Position numbers and translations under genes: made by a program. Under the pieces are notes generated by a model, which was not told the origin of the DNA, searched no databases, and was given only the letters and a program-made list of their open reading frames with translations. Source: Tritrichomonas foetus (lineage: Eukaryota; Parabasalia; Tritrichomonadida; Tritrichomonadidae). From it: a stretch of DNA of 54,965 nucleotides. Shown here in pieces: positions 19,441 through 30,186 of the stretch. The stretch covers positions 1,802 to 56,766 of the forward strand of contig MLAK01000810.1 in assembly GCA_001839685.1 (NCBI GenBank). The letters run 5' to 3'. Positions within the stretch are counted from its first letter, which is position 1. Each line of letters starts with the position of its first letter.

Positions 19441-20063
19441 GATTATGTTGAAAAAAATTTGGTCTTTTATTTGTGAAAGAGTTTTTTAACACCATTAGTA
19501 AATGAACATGAAAATCTAGATAATGGTCGATATATTTATAAATTTATACAAATTCCTTATGAAACAATAAATGAAGGTATATTTCATTATCTTCGTTAAA
19601 GTGTTCATGTGATCCATGTGATTGTGATCCTGTTGAAATTACGTCTTCTTCTGTGAATAGTGATTCACCAATTCATCAACCAAAGGATTCCATCAACATA
19701 TTTTACAATAATAGCAATGTATTTCATTCAAATCAAGATTCCAATCGATGAATTTGTTATAAATTCATTAATTTACTATTCAAATTATCAAAATATCAAA
19801 TGCAAACTTATGAAGGTGGTGTAAACAGAAATCATTTGAAGAGTTTGGTCATTGAAATATCTAATGATGGAAATGAATGGGCAGAAATCGATTGATAATC
19901 CAATAATTCATTCTTACATGGACCCAAATATCAATCTGCAACTGATATTATTTCTCAGTCAACTGATTATGCTCAGTTCATTCGACTTCGACAAATTGAA
20001 CAAAATATGACAAGGCAAGATTACTTGATTTTTAATTCTATGGTGATTTTTTGGAATGAATAA
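19441..20063 (+). pseudogene. Decayed discoidin (F5/8 type C) domain gene
   Basis: Conceptual reading gives the C-terminal discoidin domain common in trichomonad BTB/discoidin proteins. In order: YKFIQIPYETINEGIFHYLR, then, after a +/-1 shift, VEITSSSVNS, ICYKF, YEGGVNRNHLKSLVIEISND, GNEWAEID, FLHGPKYQSATD, TDYAQFIRLRQ and YLIFNSM, ending at TAA 20061-20063. Disruptions are in-frame stops in the upstream frame, a stop after LR near 19597, TGA at 19749-19751 at the usual Trp before ICY, and TGA-TAA at 19893-19898. Such domains bind carbohydrates or lipids elsewhere, but the trichomonad role is not known. An N-terminal BTB half is not recognisable. Confidence 0.8.
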
Positions 20064-22011
20064 TAGTAAAAAAGATTAAAATGAGGAAAGGTATTGAAAT
20101 CATGATGAATATATATTGATATATGGATCACCTTTTATTTTGGTAAAAAAATATATGACGAATATATTAATAAAGGGGTTGCGCGTATGCCTAAGGTTTG
20201 AGATAGATATGAATAAGCTAGACATCATTATATATTTTCAGAGACCTTCTTCCTAAGTAGGCATTAAGTTAAACAACTTTAAGAGAATATATCAACACTT
20301 TGTCTCTTTTCTTATTGTATCATTATCAGATATTTTATATAAAACCAGTTCTATTCAGAAATTGCATAAAGATGCATCAGCCTTATGTTTTATATAATTA
20401 GAATCACTATATTGACTTCAATTATATGTCTTTGATTATGTGTTTTTGAAACCAAAAGAAGGTAATCAATAATTAAATTAATTATTGTATGAAATAATAT
20501 TCTAAAATTATAGGAGTATATTAAAATTTGGCAATTAAAAGAAGATTTGGACCTTCATCAATATTCATTTTAAAAATTCAACTAAAACACATTCAGCAGA
20601 TAATTTACTAAATGTATTTTTTCAACGACTATTACTCGCAGAATTAAATTTTCGTGAGTTATCAAACAAAATGTTTGATACTTCTTTGAAATTTTGTTTG
20701 TAAAATATCGTTTTAACACCAAAGAATTAATTGTTTTTTCAAGAATTCAATCATACCAACTTTTTTCAAATCTATGAAAAATCATTTAATTATAACATTT
20801 TCACAGCGATAGTGCAAATGAAAACTTCTACATTGTATCTTAGATATCTGAAATGCTGTTACAAGCGTTGTTCCATATAAAATTTAGAATTTCAAGTATA
20901 GAAAATCAAAGGTTCGAACAAATTTTTGCCAAAGAGTCGTCGATTATGGTTCGAACTAATTAAGAAATGGCTTGAACAGATTTCTCTTCATTTTGATTCG
21001 GTTCATCCAACATTGAACCATAAGATAGTCTCTAACAGGGTGTTTGAAAATTTCGCAATCCCTATTTATTATTGAATTTATCATAAAACATGAATCTATT
21101 CTAATTAGGTAAAAAGAAAGATGAAACTTTTCCATTTCATTTGGAAATTTCATCAGAATTAGCAAACAATATCAATTATCATATGATTGTAGTCAAAAAT
21201 TGGAAACTCTATGGTATGTTGTATTCTAATTTCAAGTATTGTTCATGGATATGGATTACACATATTGAGCATTTGATTATTCTGCCATTGAAACAGTTGA
21301 TGATTATTGAGTATTCGCATTACATTCAGAAATATGTATTATAATATGTTATTCCTCATTAGTTATATCAATTTAATTTGAATATTGCTTGCCTCTCAAA
21401 ACACTTTCAATTTACGGTAATCATTTTGTAAACGACTCCTTTAAACAACTGAAAATAATTTGAATAAATCTTCACCAAAAGTATCAATCTATAGAAGTAT
21501 ATTATCACGAAAAAGAAAGAACATGATGGTACAATTTCTAATTAATGATATTGCTCGTCATAAAAAATACTATCAATGCAAGCAATATCCTCATTTTCAA
21601 AAATAAAAGTCTGATAAGACAAATTTTGATTGATTAAAATAAGAATGCCGATGAAATCTATATTATAATACAATATGATTAGTGTTTTCATTGATTAAAT
21701 TCTCGAATAAAGTTTTATATTTTTGATTCCATTTATTACATCGTGAAACTGAGTTCACACAAACCTTAACTAATTTGATATCTAGCATAGTAAAACATTT
21801 TTGTGAATTCTTTCAATTAATTTAATAATTGATGATAAACCATCATTTTAAAATCAATTCACTCAAAACATTAAAATTTCTGTTAGAGTATTGTTAAAGA
21901 TGTTTGGTATTATTTTTTCTTCTCTGAGATATTCTATCTCAATGAACTTGTATTAATAATAATTTCTTTTATAAGAAACATAAAATATTGGCACCATCAC
22001 AACAACAACAA

Positions 22012-22047
<36 letters not shown>

Positions 22048-22075
22048 AACATTTTATTAAAACATGTGTATTGAT
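20064..22075. other. Long intergenic region with possible weak relics
   Basis: No gene is supported. A plus-strand stretch at about 20935-21070 (WFELIKKWLEQISLHF...) and another frame at 21108-21340 look somewhat protein-like but match no family I know. ATGCCTA words occur near 20188, with the inverse TAGGCAT near 20258. CAA repeats and a 32-base A run (22013-22044) lie just beyond the CLASP-type gene's stop. Confidence 0.35.
22000..22044. repeat. (CAA)n followed by poly-A tract
   Basis: Four to five CAA units lead into 32 consecutive A residues ending at 22044, about 30 bases past the CLASP-type stop codon. Confidence 0.85.
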
Positions 22076-24544
22076 CTATTTTCCTGATCTTCGCGCTAAG
22101 AAAATTGTAATTAATTTTTGTTGTGGTTTTTCTAGTTGCTTTATATATTGATCCATTTCACTTCCCATTACTACGCACAACTCTACATAGCATAAAACCG
22201 TTGCTTTTCGAATTTCTGGAGCTTTGCTTTTTAGAGTCTCAACAAGTGTTGGAATTAAAATCGACATTAATGGTTTTACTGCCAATTTAGAAACAGTAGA
22301 GATAATTTTAGTTTGATAGTCAAGAGTGTTTTTGGCAATTATTATGTTTTCACTTTTAATATTGGATTGTAGAGCTCTCAAAAGGCTTTCTAAATCAACA
22401 CTATGCAATATCATAGTGAGTGATATTTCTGCAATTCGCGAGTATTGACCTCTTGCATTGAATATAATACCAGGAAACATTCTTTCAAAATCTTCAAACC
22501 CTCTTAAATGAAGAGTTTTTTGAGCAATTATTAAAGCAGTATCAACTTCTGATTTTTGCATCATGGCTTGATTTAATTCACTATATATTCGAGGTCTTGC
22601 AGAATTCCATTCTCTTCCTTCATCTGCAGTTTCTATCACTTTTTGAATCTCATAAAGTGAAGCTCTTGCGGATTTGGTATTATACTGAGGAACATCAATA
22701 ACGGGCTGTTGGAATTCAATTGTTGGGAAATAAGGTTTAACTAACGCTTGAAGTGCAAAAAGTTCGGAACTATTTAAAGTATCAGTATATGCATTAAAAG
22801 CATCTTCATTTTCGGCGAAAACACGGCCAATCATTCTTGCTGCAATTTGTTGACTTTTTATGTTATTTTCAGCACATTTAGCAGCATTTGACATTAAACA
22901 GAAACAAACTGATTGGTCTTCATAATCAACTCCATTTTGCTCAGCAAGATTTGCAGAAAAATGAAGCAATGAAGAAGATGGATGCTGGTTTTCAAGAAGC
23001 TTTATAAGTTCATTCACATCATAATGTTGAGGTAATTCCTGAAGAATAATTTCTGCATTTGAAACAGCACGTGGACATCCATGAATTGCACGATCAAGCA
23101 AAACATTAACAACTAAAGGTAAATTGGGCTCAAAATGTTTTGGGAATAGGAGCAAAACATCATGAAGTACAGCTAAAGCACTGACAGATATAGCTGGTGT
23201 TTCATTTGAACAACATTTCAAAATATTTAAAGCTATTTCTTTCATATGTGGACTTAATTCTTTAGAATTTCCATCATCAATGTATTCTTTAACAATTCCA
23301 ATAAATACTCTTTCTTGGCCTTCATATAAAGCGAAATAGTTTTCTTCTTTTTTCTTTTCCTTTATACTGTTTACATTTCCTTTTTCTTTTGCAAATTCTC
23401 TAGTTTTCAAATTATCTTTTTTAATATTTCTAACTCTCATAGAGTCTTTATTTGATCCATGATTATAATTTACATTATAATTATTATTTCCTTTTCCATT
23501 TTCACGAATATTTTCATTAAAATTATTATTACTTTCTCTATTATTCACATTTTTGTTCGTTCGAATATTATCTCGTCGAGTTTCTTTAATTCTGTAATTT
23601 TCTTCATCTTCATCTCCATCTTTGATGTATCGATTTGGTGAACGAATTTGATCATCTGAATCTTTTTTCGTTTGTTTCACGGATTTGAATTTTCTTGCAG
23701 GTTGTGCTGAAGGTGCTCTTCTTTTTGGTATTTCTACTTTTGGCTCTCTATTAATTGTATCAACTTCTTCAGAAATTGCTTTTTTTGTTCTTTGGTCAAG
23801 TTTTGCCAAAAATTCGCGCGATTTTTGCGGCGAAATAAATTGGAGTGCTTTTGCACTTCTTCTTGCAAAAACTCGGACATTTGGTGAAGCATCATTTAGC
23901 AATTTTTGTAAAGAAACTAACAATCTCGGCCAATTTGTGCCAATCGCTTCTGGCGGCCATGTCGATAAAATAACGGAAAGTGCCTCAGCGGCGACTGCTT
24001 TTTGGCTGGCACCACGAGAGAGAGTAAGATCAATAACAGATGCTAAGATTCTTCTAGCTGGACAATGCCGCGATATTGTAAGAATTGCATATTTACAGCT
24101 ATTTGCTACAATTTGAGTTCCGTTTGATAGCTGTGGCGATAAGGGCGTGATGTAGTCACCACACATTTCGAATTGCTGGCCAAGTTCTCTGGCCAATTGC
24201 GATATAAATAAACAGCTGGTTTTAACTAGCGCGCTCCGCATATTTGACGCGGCAGATGTCAATCCGTCATATAGTCTCGATAAATTCTTAACAAAACAAT
24301 CGTATTCTAACGCGCCGCCATTAATTAAAGCCATTCCACGTCGCATGGCACTGACTTGGTCGTCCCATTCGTTTCCGTTCTGAATTTTTTGAATAAGATC
24401 TTCAATTTCGCTTAAAGCTTCTCCTGGAGTGGAAATTTCGATTCCTTCAACATCAACACCGGCTGTTGCAAAAAGTCGCTCAATTTGCTGTTGTGATGAA
24501 TCTCCTTGTGGCGTTGAACGTGACGTCACTCCTACTTTCCGCAT
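22076..24544 (-). CDS. CLASP-family TOG/HEAT microtubule protein
   Basis: This is an 822-residue protein. Residues ~60-255 form a CLASP_N-type TOG domain of HEAT helices (WDDQVSAMRRGMALINGGAL, then ALVKTSCLFISQLARELG, CKYAILTISRHCPARRIL, AAEALSVILSTWPPEAI and SPNVRVFARRSAKAL). A basic, asparagine-rich disordered linker follows (about 265-400; KRRAPSAQPARKF, NNRESNNNFNEN), a typical microtubule-binding stretch. The C-terminal half (about 405-822) is again helical HEAT-like (KSKAPEIRKATVLCYVELCV). CLASPs stabilise microtubule plus ends and kinetochore attachment. The ATG overlaps a TTCATG string. AGGTCAA, the inverse of TTGACCT, lies 41 bases upstream. Confidence 0.8.
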   Translation of the reverse strand: MRKVGVTSRSTPQGDSSQQQIERLFATAGVDVEGIEISTPGEALSEIEDLIQKIQNGNEWDDQVSAMRRGMALINGGALEYDCFVKNLSRLYDGLTSAASNMRSALVKTSCLFISQLARELGQQFEMCGDYITPLSPQLSNGTQIVANSCKYAILTISRHCPARRILASVIDLTLSRGASQKAVAAEALSVILSTWPPEAIGTNWPRLLVSLQKLLNDASPNVRVFARRSAKALQFISPQKSREFLAKLDQRTKKAISEEVDTINREPKVEIPKRRAPSAQPARKFKSVKQTKKDSDDQIRSPNRYIKDGDEDEENYRIKETRRDNIRTNKNVNNRESNNNFNENIRENGKGNNNYNVNYNHGSNKDSMRVRNIKKDNLKTREFAKEKGNVNSIKEKKKEENYFALYEGQERVFIGIVKEYIDDGNSKELSPHMKEIALNILKCCSNETPAISVSALAVLHDVLLLFPKHFEPNLPLVVNVLLDRAIHGCPRAVSNAEIILQELPQHYDVNELIKLLENQHPSSSLLHFSANLAEQNGVDYEDQSVCFCLMSNAAKCAENNIKSQQIAARMIGRVFAENEDAFNAYTDTLNSSELFALQALVKPYFPTIEFQQPVIDVPQYNTKSARASLYEIQKVIETADEGREWNSARPRIYSELNQAMMQKSEVDTALIIAQKTLHLRGFEDFERMFPGIIFNARGQYSRIAEISLTMILHSVDLESLLRALQSNIKSENIIIAKNTLDYQTKIISTVSKLAVKPLMSILIPTLVETLKSKAPEIRKATVLCYVELCVVMGSEMDQYIKQLEKPQQKLITIFLARRSGK

Positions 24545-25822
24545 GAATTCCTCCGCTTCAAAACAAATTTTGCTAAACGAACATAGGTCAATTTACAAAG
24601 GTTAAATATTGTATCGTTTCTCATTTTTCATGATTCTAATCCCCCATCATTTTTATCTCTATTTTCCTGTTTCAGCTCATTAGATTTCGCAATTCTTGTC
24701 ATGCCTGTTATACTAAAAGATAGTTTGCCGTAATTTGAATGATAGGCATGGAGTAACTGTCTTGCAAACTGTCAACTAAATATCTGGATTGTTGACTTTT
24801 TTTCCCAGATTGTAAAAGGGAAAAATTCTTCCTCCTTAGAATATACAAAAAATATCATATTCATTAGGGTATTTTGAATGTTAGTGAGAGGATAAAGACA
24901 TTTGATTAAATGTTTTGTAGATAAAAATGCATTCAATTTTTCTTATGAACAAACTTTTTAAATAAAACATATTTTTAATAGGTAATGTAATTGATAACTT
25001 TACATCATTCAGCGAAATATATGACTCTATTCATTTCAAATGTACATGACTAAGATGTTCTTTTACTGAAGTTTTCATAATCGTGAAGTTGTACTAACAT
25101 TTGTGGAAGTTCTTTTCAAAAGTGACACATCTAAATTGAGAAGGATTTTTTTGCAAAGTTTTCAAATCACTTCGACAAATATCTTGGTCCATAAAAATAT
25201 TTCTAAGTATATGAGAAATATGTGTTACTCCTATAACTGTAAACATTGAGTAAAAAGAAGGTATCTCATTCGTTAGCTCCTCAGAATTTTTTTTTTTTCA
25301 TTTTGTGAAACAATATTTCAGATAACTTTATTTTCAATGAACTTTCCAATAGAATTTTTATGGCCAAATTCAATAAAAATCCATTTTCAATATATGAATT
25401 CATACAAAAATTGAGTATGATGTTTAATCGGCAAGGAATTATTCAAAATTCACACATCAATTCAAATAATTGATAACGACGAAAGATATTCTATATTACC
25501 ACTGAAAAAGTTTTTGTGTTATGTATCAATTTCATTGTATGAGATAATGAAATAAGAATAGAGGAAATACGGTTTAATTTTTAATTTTTTTAAAAATATA
25601 TATAATTTCTCCATAAAAGATATTATTTTAATGATAAATAAATCATTATTAGATTGTCATATTCCAAATTTCCTGAAATAAATAAAATTTATCAACGGAA
25701 TAAAAAAGATCTCAATTTTTCGTTGATAAATTTCATTGAATATTCTCAATTTTATACAGGAATTTTGTGAAAAAAAATTGAATAAAAAATTTTCTTAGAT
25801 TCTTGGAAAAAGTGTTAAAATC
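24545..25822. other. Divergent intergenic region (CLASP-type / E2F-like)
   Basis: This 1.28-kb spacer holds the promoters of two divergent genes. It has AGGTCAA at 24585-24591. Near 24700-24775 are inverted short words (CATGCCT/AGGCATG and ATAGTTTGC/GCAAACTGT) that could form a loose hairpin. A T run lies near 25290. No gene-like stretch was recognised. Confidence 0.4.
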
Positions 25823-26593
25823 ATGGAAAAGAAAAAATCCAACCAATCTCGATCAAAAAGACGAAACGATTTCTCAGATTTTATTGATCAACTCATTCAT
25901 AAATATGAAGATGCCCCTGATCCGAATATTCAAATAAATGCCTTATCAATGGAAAATAATGTCGAAAAAAGACGATTGTACGACTTGTTAAATGTTTTAG
26001 TCGCATGCTCAGTATGTACTAAGACAGATTCTCACACTTACAAATGGAATTCAATTCATAATACAAAAGAAGCGATAAAAAAGATATCATTAGAGCTTGA
26101 AGCTCGGTCTCTCAAGGAAACAATTGAAGAAACTTTTGAATTGCCTGATTCTCCATCAATTGGCCTGATCACAAATCGTTTTATTGGGGTATTTTTATTT
26201 TTTAATTTATCAACCCTTAATATTCGCGATGTAGCTTCATTGATGGCTTGTGATGAGTCTCATTACAAACCAATTTTACGAAGATTATATTTAGTTGCAT
26301 ATTTACTTGAAAGAATTGGCTTATTTAAACATTCACAGAAAATAGGAGAGTATCAGATAGATATCGACGTTCGAGATATTTGCAAAAACTCACTAAACAA
26401 TTTAGCCAAAGCAGACGAATTTCCTCCAGATTCAATTGAATATCAATTGAACAGATTTGACGATAACTATTTAGACACCATCTATAACGCACGAAGAGAT
26501 GTCCTTGTTGATGTTCTTCGAAGAGGCTATCGGTTCCAACAGTCAGATGCTTCTCGCGTCTATATGTTGAACTACCACAGTATTGATATCTAA
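25823..26593 (+). CDS. E2F-like factor with two winged-helix domains
   Basis: This is a 256-residue protein built almost only from two E2F/DP-type winged helices. The first (about 10-76) contains VEKRRLYDLLNVLVACSV and ends TYKWNS; RRLYD (50-54) is the E2F/DP DNA-recognition signature. The second (about 110-172) starts SIGLITNRFIGVFLFF, has LNIRDVASLM and reaches ILRRLYLVAYLLERIGLF, where the signature Asp and Asn are replaced (RRLYL, AYLL). Two tandem domains and no dimerisation or Rb-binding region recall atypical E2F7/8 repressors. Regulation of cell-cycle genes is inferred. The ATG sits in AAAATCATGG. Confidence 0.75.
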   Translation: MEKKKSNQSRSKRRNDFSDFIDQLIHKYEDAPDPNIQINALSMENNVEKRRLYDLLNVLVACSVCTKTDSHTYKWNSIHNTKEAIKKISLELEARSLKETIEETFELPDSPSIGLITNRFIGVFLFFNLSTLNIRDVASLMACDESHYKPILRRLYLVAYLLERIGLFKHSQKIGEYQIDIDVRDICKNSLNNLAKADEFPPDSIEYQLNRFDDNYLDTIYNARRDVLVDVLRRGYRFQQSDASRVYMLNYHSIDI

Positions 26594-26728
26594 TTTATGT
26601 GACATGTGGTTGATTTGATGCTTTAGTTAGATTTATTAGAATGTTAATACGCTTGTAAGCTGTGTTATGAATATGTTGCTAAAATACATTGAAAAAACGG
26701 TATTTTTATTATTATTATTATTATTATT

Positions 26729-26760
<32 letters not shown>

Positions 26761-27174
26761 TTTTGGCCAAACTCCGGATATCATTCTACTACTCTGTATA
26801 TTTCTAGGTGTATATTAAATAGTAGTTTTCAATATTTGGGGAAACAAAGTGCTTTTCAAAAGAAATAATTCATAAAAAGATGAATAAAATGACAAAAATA
26901 TTCGCGTTAGATTACTTTTACGGATAAAAAATAAGAATGTTCAAAATTATTGTGTTAATAATGATTCCAGGCCTTGTTTTTCCATCAAGAGTGCATCATA
27001 TTATGGTTTCTTTATTTGAATCTCTTCAGTGAGAGCATAATGCCTCTCAATTACTACCTGTTTATATATGGTGATTCGTATAGTGGTTCGAAATGATTAG
27101 GAAAATTTCCAGACGAAAAAATAATAGTAATTCATGTTGATAGCACTTGAAATATTGAACGGGGTTTTCAGATA
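26594..27174. other. Intergenic with simple repeats
   Basis: This lies between convergent genes. It contains (ATT)n at about 26708-26727 followed by about 24 T residues to 26750. No gene was seen. Confidence 0.5.
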
Positions 27175-28455
27175 TCAAGTTTTTTTATGTTTATATTGGT
27201 GAATACGGATAATCCTCTGGACAATCAGGGTGCTTCTTTTTCTCCGGTTTATAGAAACTTGAGCTATGTTGGGATTTCTAGAAAATCGATTTAGTATTTT
27301 CTTTGATTTTGCTTGGGATGCTGTTTGACATAATGGTGGAAAACCTTTTCTTTGATTTGAGAGCAGATCTTGATTATTATCATTAAGTTCTATCAAGAGT
27401 TTTTCAATTTCAGGAATCAAATTTTTTATAGATGATTGTTTTTTATTTGTGTCTTGTTCAATTACCCATCCAATTTCTGGTTTTAGGTTGAATGTTTCTG
27501 GATCTTGTTTTAATCCAATAAAGCCAGCATGCATTGTACAATCATACACTTGAGAAAATATATCACCGATATAGAATTTTAACACAAATGGTGTCTGCAA
27601 CATTTCTTTTGGCATTGGATCATCAGCAAATATTCGCTTAAGACTCATTCTATCTCCATGTTTATTATAAGGGAAGAAAGAAACAAACCATCCATCAATC
27701 TGTGAAGGATTGTAATATCCATCTCCATCCTTATATTTAATCATATGAAGCCAAAATTCTTTATTGATTTTGCCATCTTTTGCATTAATTATTTCTTGAA
27801 TTATTGGATGTAATTGTGAAATCCACCATTCCAAATCAAATTGTTCTAAGAAACTCAATTTTTCTTTTATTTTGATCCAATCTTCTTTTGATCCTTCAAT
27901 TGTAACGGATGGGAGACCACACCCATATACTTCTAATTCATATTTAAAATAATGTTTCATTGCTGCCATAATACTGACTTGTCCGACAGCAAGTGATGTT
28001 TTGGTTGTTGTTGTAAAATTAGGTGTTAATGTATTAATTAAATTATAACCTGTATAGTTTTGAATTTGATCAACAAACAATGGGAAAATTTTTTCCCATT
28101 TATCTTTTTCTCTGAAGTCAAATAAAACTTGTGATACTGTTAACTTTTTCTTACCTTCAAAATTTACAAACTTTGACCTTAATTGTTCCGCGTTAAATTC
28201 AATATGATATGAAAATCCTTGAATAATTAAAAGCCAAATTATATCAGGACTTATAGTAATTGGCCGATGCTCTATGTAAGCTTCTACAAAGCCCTGTAAT
28301 ACAGGATGATCACCAAAACAAACAAGATCGTTGTTATTGGATGAGCAGATAAAACCAGGATACATTTCATTTATTTCTTCAGTTTTGGTAATTGGAAGAG
28401 GCCCTCTTGGTGGTGTCAAATATTCCAATTCTAATGTTATTGTTTCAGGATTCAT
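27175..28455 (-). CDS. DUF4419 domain protein
   Basis: This is a 426-residue protein with a DUF4419 domain over about residues 35-350. Characteristic blocks are HPVLQGFVEAYIEHRPITIS, PDIIWLLIIQGFSYHI and NAEQLRSKFV, followed by a region with IMAAMKHYFKYELEVYGCG and LPSVTIEGSKEDW, then WISQLHPIIQE and GWFVSFFPYNK. DUF4419 proteins occur in fungi, amoebae and other protists; no enzymatic activity is established that I know of. The C-terminal ~55 residues are basic (RRKRSTLIVQRIIRIHQYK). TTGACCTT occurs about 315 bases upstream of the start. Confidence 0.85.
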   Translation of the reverse strand: MNPETITLELEYLTPPRGPLPITKTEEINEMYPGFICSSNNNDLVCFGDHPVLQGFVEAYIEHRPITISPDIIWLLIIQGFSYHIEFNAEQLRSKFVNFEGKKKLTVSQVLFDFREKDKWEKIFPLFVDQIQNYTGYNLINTLTPNFTTTTKTSLAVGQVSIMAAMKHYFKYELEVYGCGLPSVTIEGSKEDWIKIKEKLSFLEQFDLEWWISQLHPIIQEIINAKDGKINKEFWLHMIKYKDGDGYYNPSQIDGWFVSFFPYNKHGDRMSLKRIFADDPMPKEMLQTPFVLKFYIGDIFSQVYDCTMHAGFIGLKQDPETFNLKPEIGWVIEQDTNKKQSSIKNLIPEIEKLLIELNDNNQDLLSNQRKGFPPLCQTASQAKSKKILNRFSRNPNIAQVSINRRKRSTLIVQRIIRIHQYKHKKT

Positions 28456-28972
28456 AAATAAATAAATAAAAAATCAAAAAAATAAATGAGGTGACACAGA
28501 TTTTGTTATGTAATTTTTAAAAATGTTTATATATTTCTATGCTAATTTGGTTGCCAAATTTTTCAGAGAAAACCGACAAGATCTTTGTTTACTTTTTGAA
28601 TAGGTAATATTCGTTTCCAGTTGGTTTCCTGAGCATTTAGATTGAAAAAGTGACAATCTTAAAACTTTTCTTATTGATTTGAAAATTTTTCGATTTAAAT
28701 TCGCGAATTTTGATTAGTTTGTTCTTCTTCTTTGAATTCAGTTTTGATATTTCACCATATATCGTGTAATTTGACCTTAAACTGCCAATCATTTTAAAGG
28801 TTTTAAAAACTCGCTAGAAGGCAAAAATAATTAGTAAACTTTATGAAACAATATTGCAAAATCTGTAGTGACAATATTTTGATCATTTTATGATTCTAAT
28901 ATAACCATAAATAATAATTAAAAAGTAGTTTGAATGATGGTAAATATACACATTTAACAAATAATAATAATT
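28456..28972. other. Intergenic; DUF4419 upstream region
   Basis: This is AT-rich, with one TTGACCTT copy at 28771-28778. It lies between the DUF4419 gene's 5' end and the MGICC gene's 3' end. No gene was seen. Confidence 0.45.
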
Positions 28973-29275
28973 CTAATTCGATAAATCAGATGTGTCGACC
29001 TCTGCCAAAAGTTTTGATATCATATTTTGGTCTATTGAAGACGAGGAGTCGCTGGAATCTTCATGATTTTTTGGATCAGGAGACTTTGGCGCGTCTTGTA
29101 CTTCAAGTAGGGGAACAGATTCCTGCTTTCCCTTTTTCTTTTGTTTCGTTGTGAATTCTGGATCGAAAATTGTTGAAGTGTGAGTTTCTGTCGGCGTGAT
29201 AACTGGCATTGGATAAACTTGCGTTTCACCGGTTTTATTCTCTTCTTTCTGGCTTTTTGAACAGCAAATTCCCAT
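28973..29275 (-). CDS. Small MGICC protein, likely myristoylated/palmitoylated
   Basis: This is a 100-residue hypothetical protein. From the ATG at 29275 it begins MGICCSKS, which combines Gly2 with small residues and Ser/Lys (an N-myristoylation signal) with Cys4 and Cys5 (palmitoylation sites). That suggests attachment to the cytoplasmic face of the plasma membrane or another membrane. The rest is polar and probably disordered, with a Lys-rich patch (KQKKKGKQES), a serine cluster (SSDSSSS) and a short amphipathic C-terminus (MISKLLAEVD). The upstream in-frame ATG would add nine residues and bury the signal, so the internal ATG is preferred. I recognise no family. Confidence 0.6.
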   Translation of the reverse strand: MGICCSKSQKEENKTGETQVYPMPVITPTETHTSTIFDPEFTTKQKKKGKQESVPLLEVQDAPKSPDPKNHEDSSDSSSSIDQNMISKLLAEVDTSDLSN

Positions 29276-30186
29276 AATATTTAAACGGTCTCCTCCTATC
29301 ATGTGTTGAAATAAACTTTTTAAATACTGACGTATTAATACTTAGTTTAGCAAGAGATGGTTATATTTCTATTTTGGCCTTAATTTTTCCATGTATGGTC
29401 AAAAATCCAAATTAGAATTGAAATATGAAATCTTGTTTGCTATACTAAATCAGGATTTATAGATGTATTATGGCTTATAAATATGAAATATCAGTTAAAC
29501 AGTATCATCATAAAAAATCACATCACACCCAGAACCTTATTGATTGATCATACTAAATTGATTAAAACCAAATCTCCAATTTCTTAATCAATCCTCATGA
29601 AAAAGAAATGAATGATCATGATCCTCCAACCTAAGGCAGTTTATGCCTACTTTTATACATATTTTTAATGTTTCAAAAAATTTGAATAAATAGCTTTAAC
29701 AGATCAATAGCAAAATAGCAAAGATAGAATCACATAGACTACTCAAATCTTAATAATGCGTGAATTGATGTCAATTCTCCTTATGTTCAAATTATTTAAA
29801 AAAATAGTATTTCATTAAATTTTTGAAAAATGTTTGGATACATATGTGTTTCTAAACATAATTAATTGAAATAAGAAAATGATCGAGTTTTACCAGGAAT
29901 TCACAAATTCGAAAAATAATTGAAAATCTTGAATATTGATTATACTTTTAGCCATAATTATTTAAGATTCATATTCACTTGTCAGAATGTTTGTTTGCCA
30001 ATAAAAATTCTGCCAAAAGCTTCGGTGACTTTGTGGTTTTATGCCTACTTTCAAATTTTTGAATGGAGTCAAACAATTTGGTTATTCATTTGATTTTTTT
30101 CCATTCATCAATCCTTAATTGGTGTCTGCCAAACTATTTTTTTCTTATTTTTCTTTGAATCAATTCACTTTATTTTAAGAAATATC
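29276..30186. other. Divergent intergenic region
   Basis: This holds promoters for the MGICC gene (-) and the 91-residue gene (+). It contains CGTCAGTATTTAAA on the minus strand (29319-29332), TTGGCCTT (29374-29381), TATGCCTACTTT words near 29648 and 30042, and an initiator-like TCACT at 30165-30169. No other gene was seen. Confidence 0.45.

Noticed and set aside
20935..21345. Possible transposase or other gene relic in the 20-22 kb spacer
   Set aside because: A few protein-like stretches exist, but they could not be tied to any family or joined into a consistent gene.
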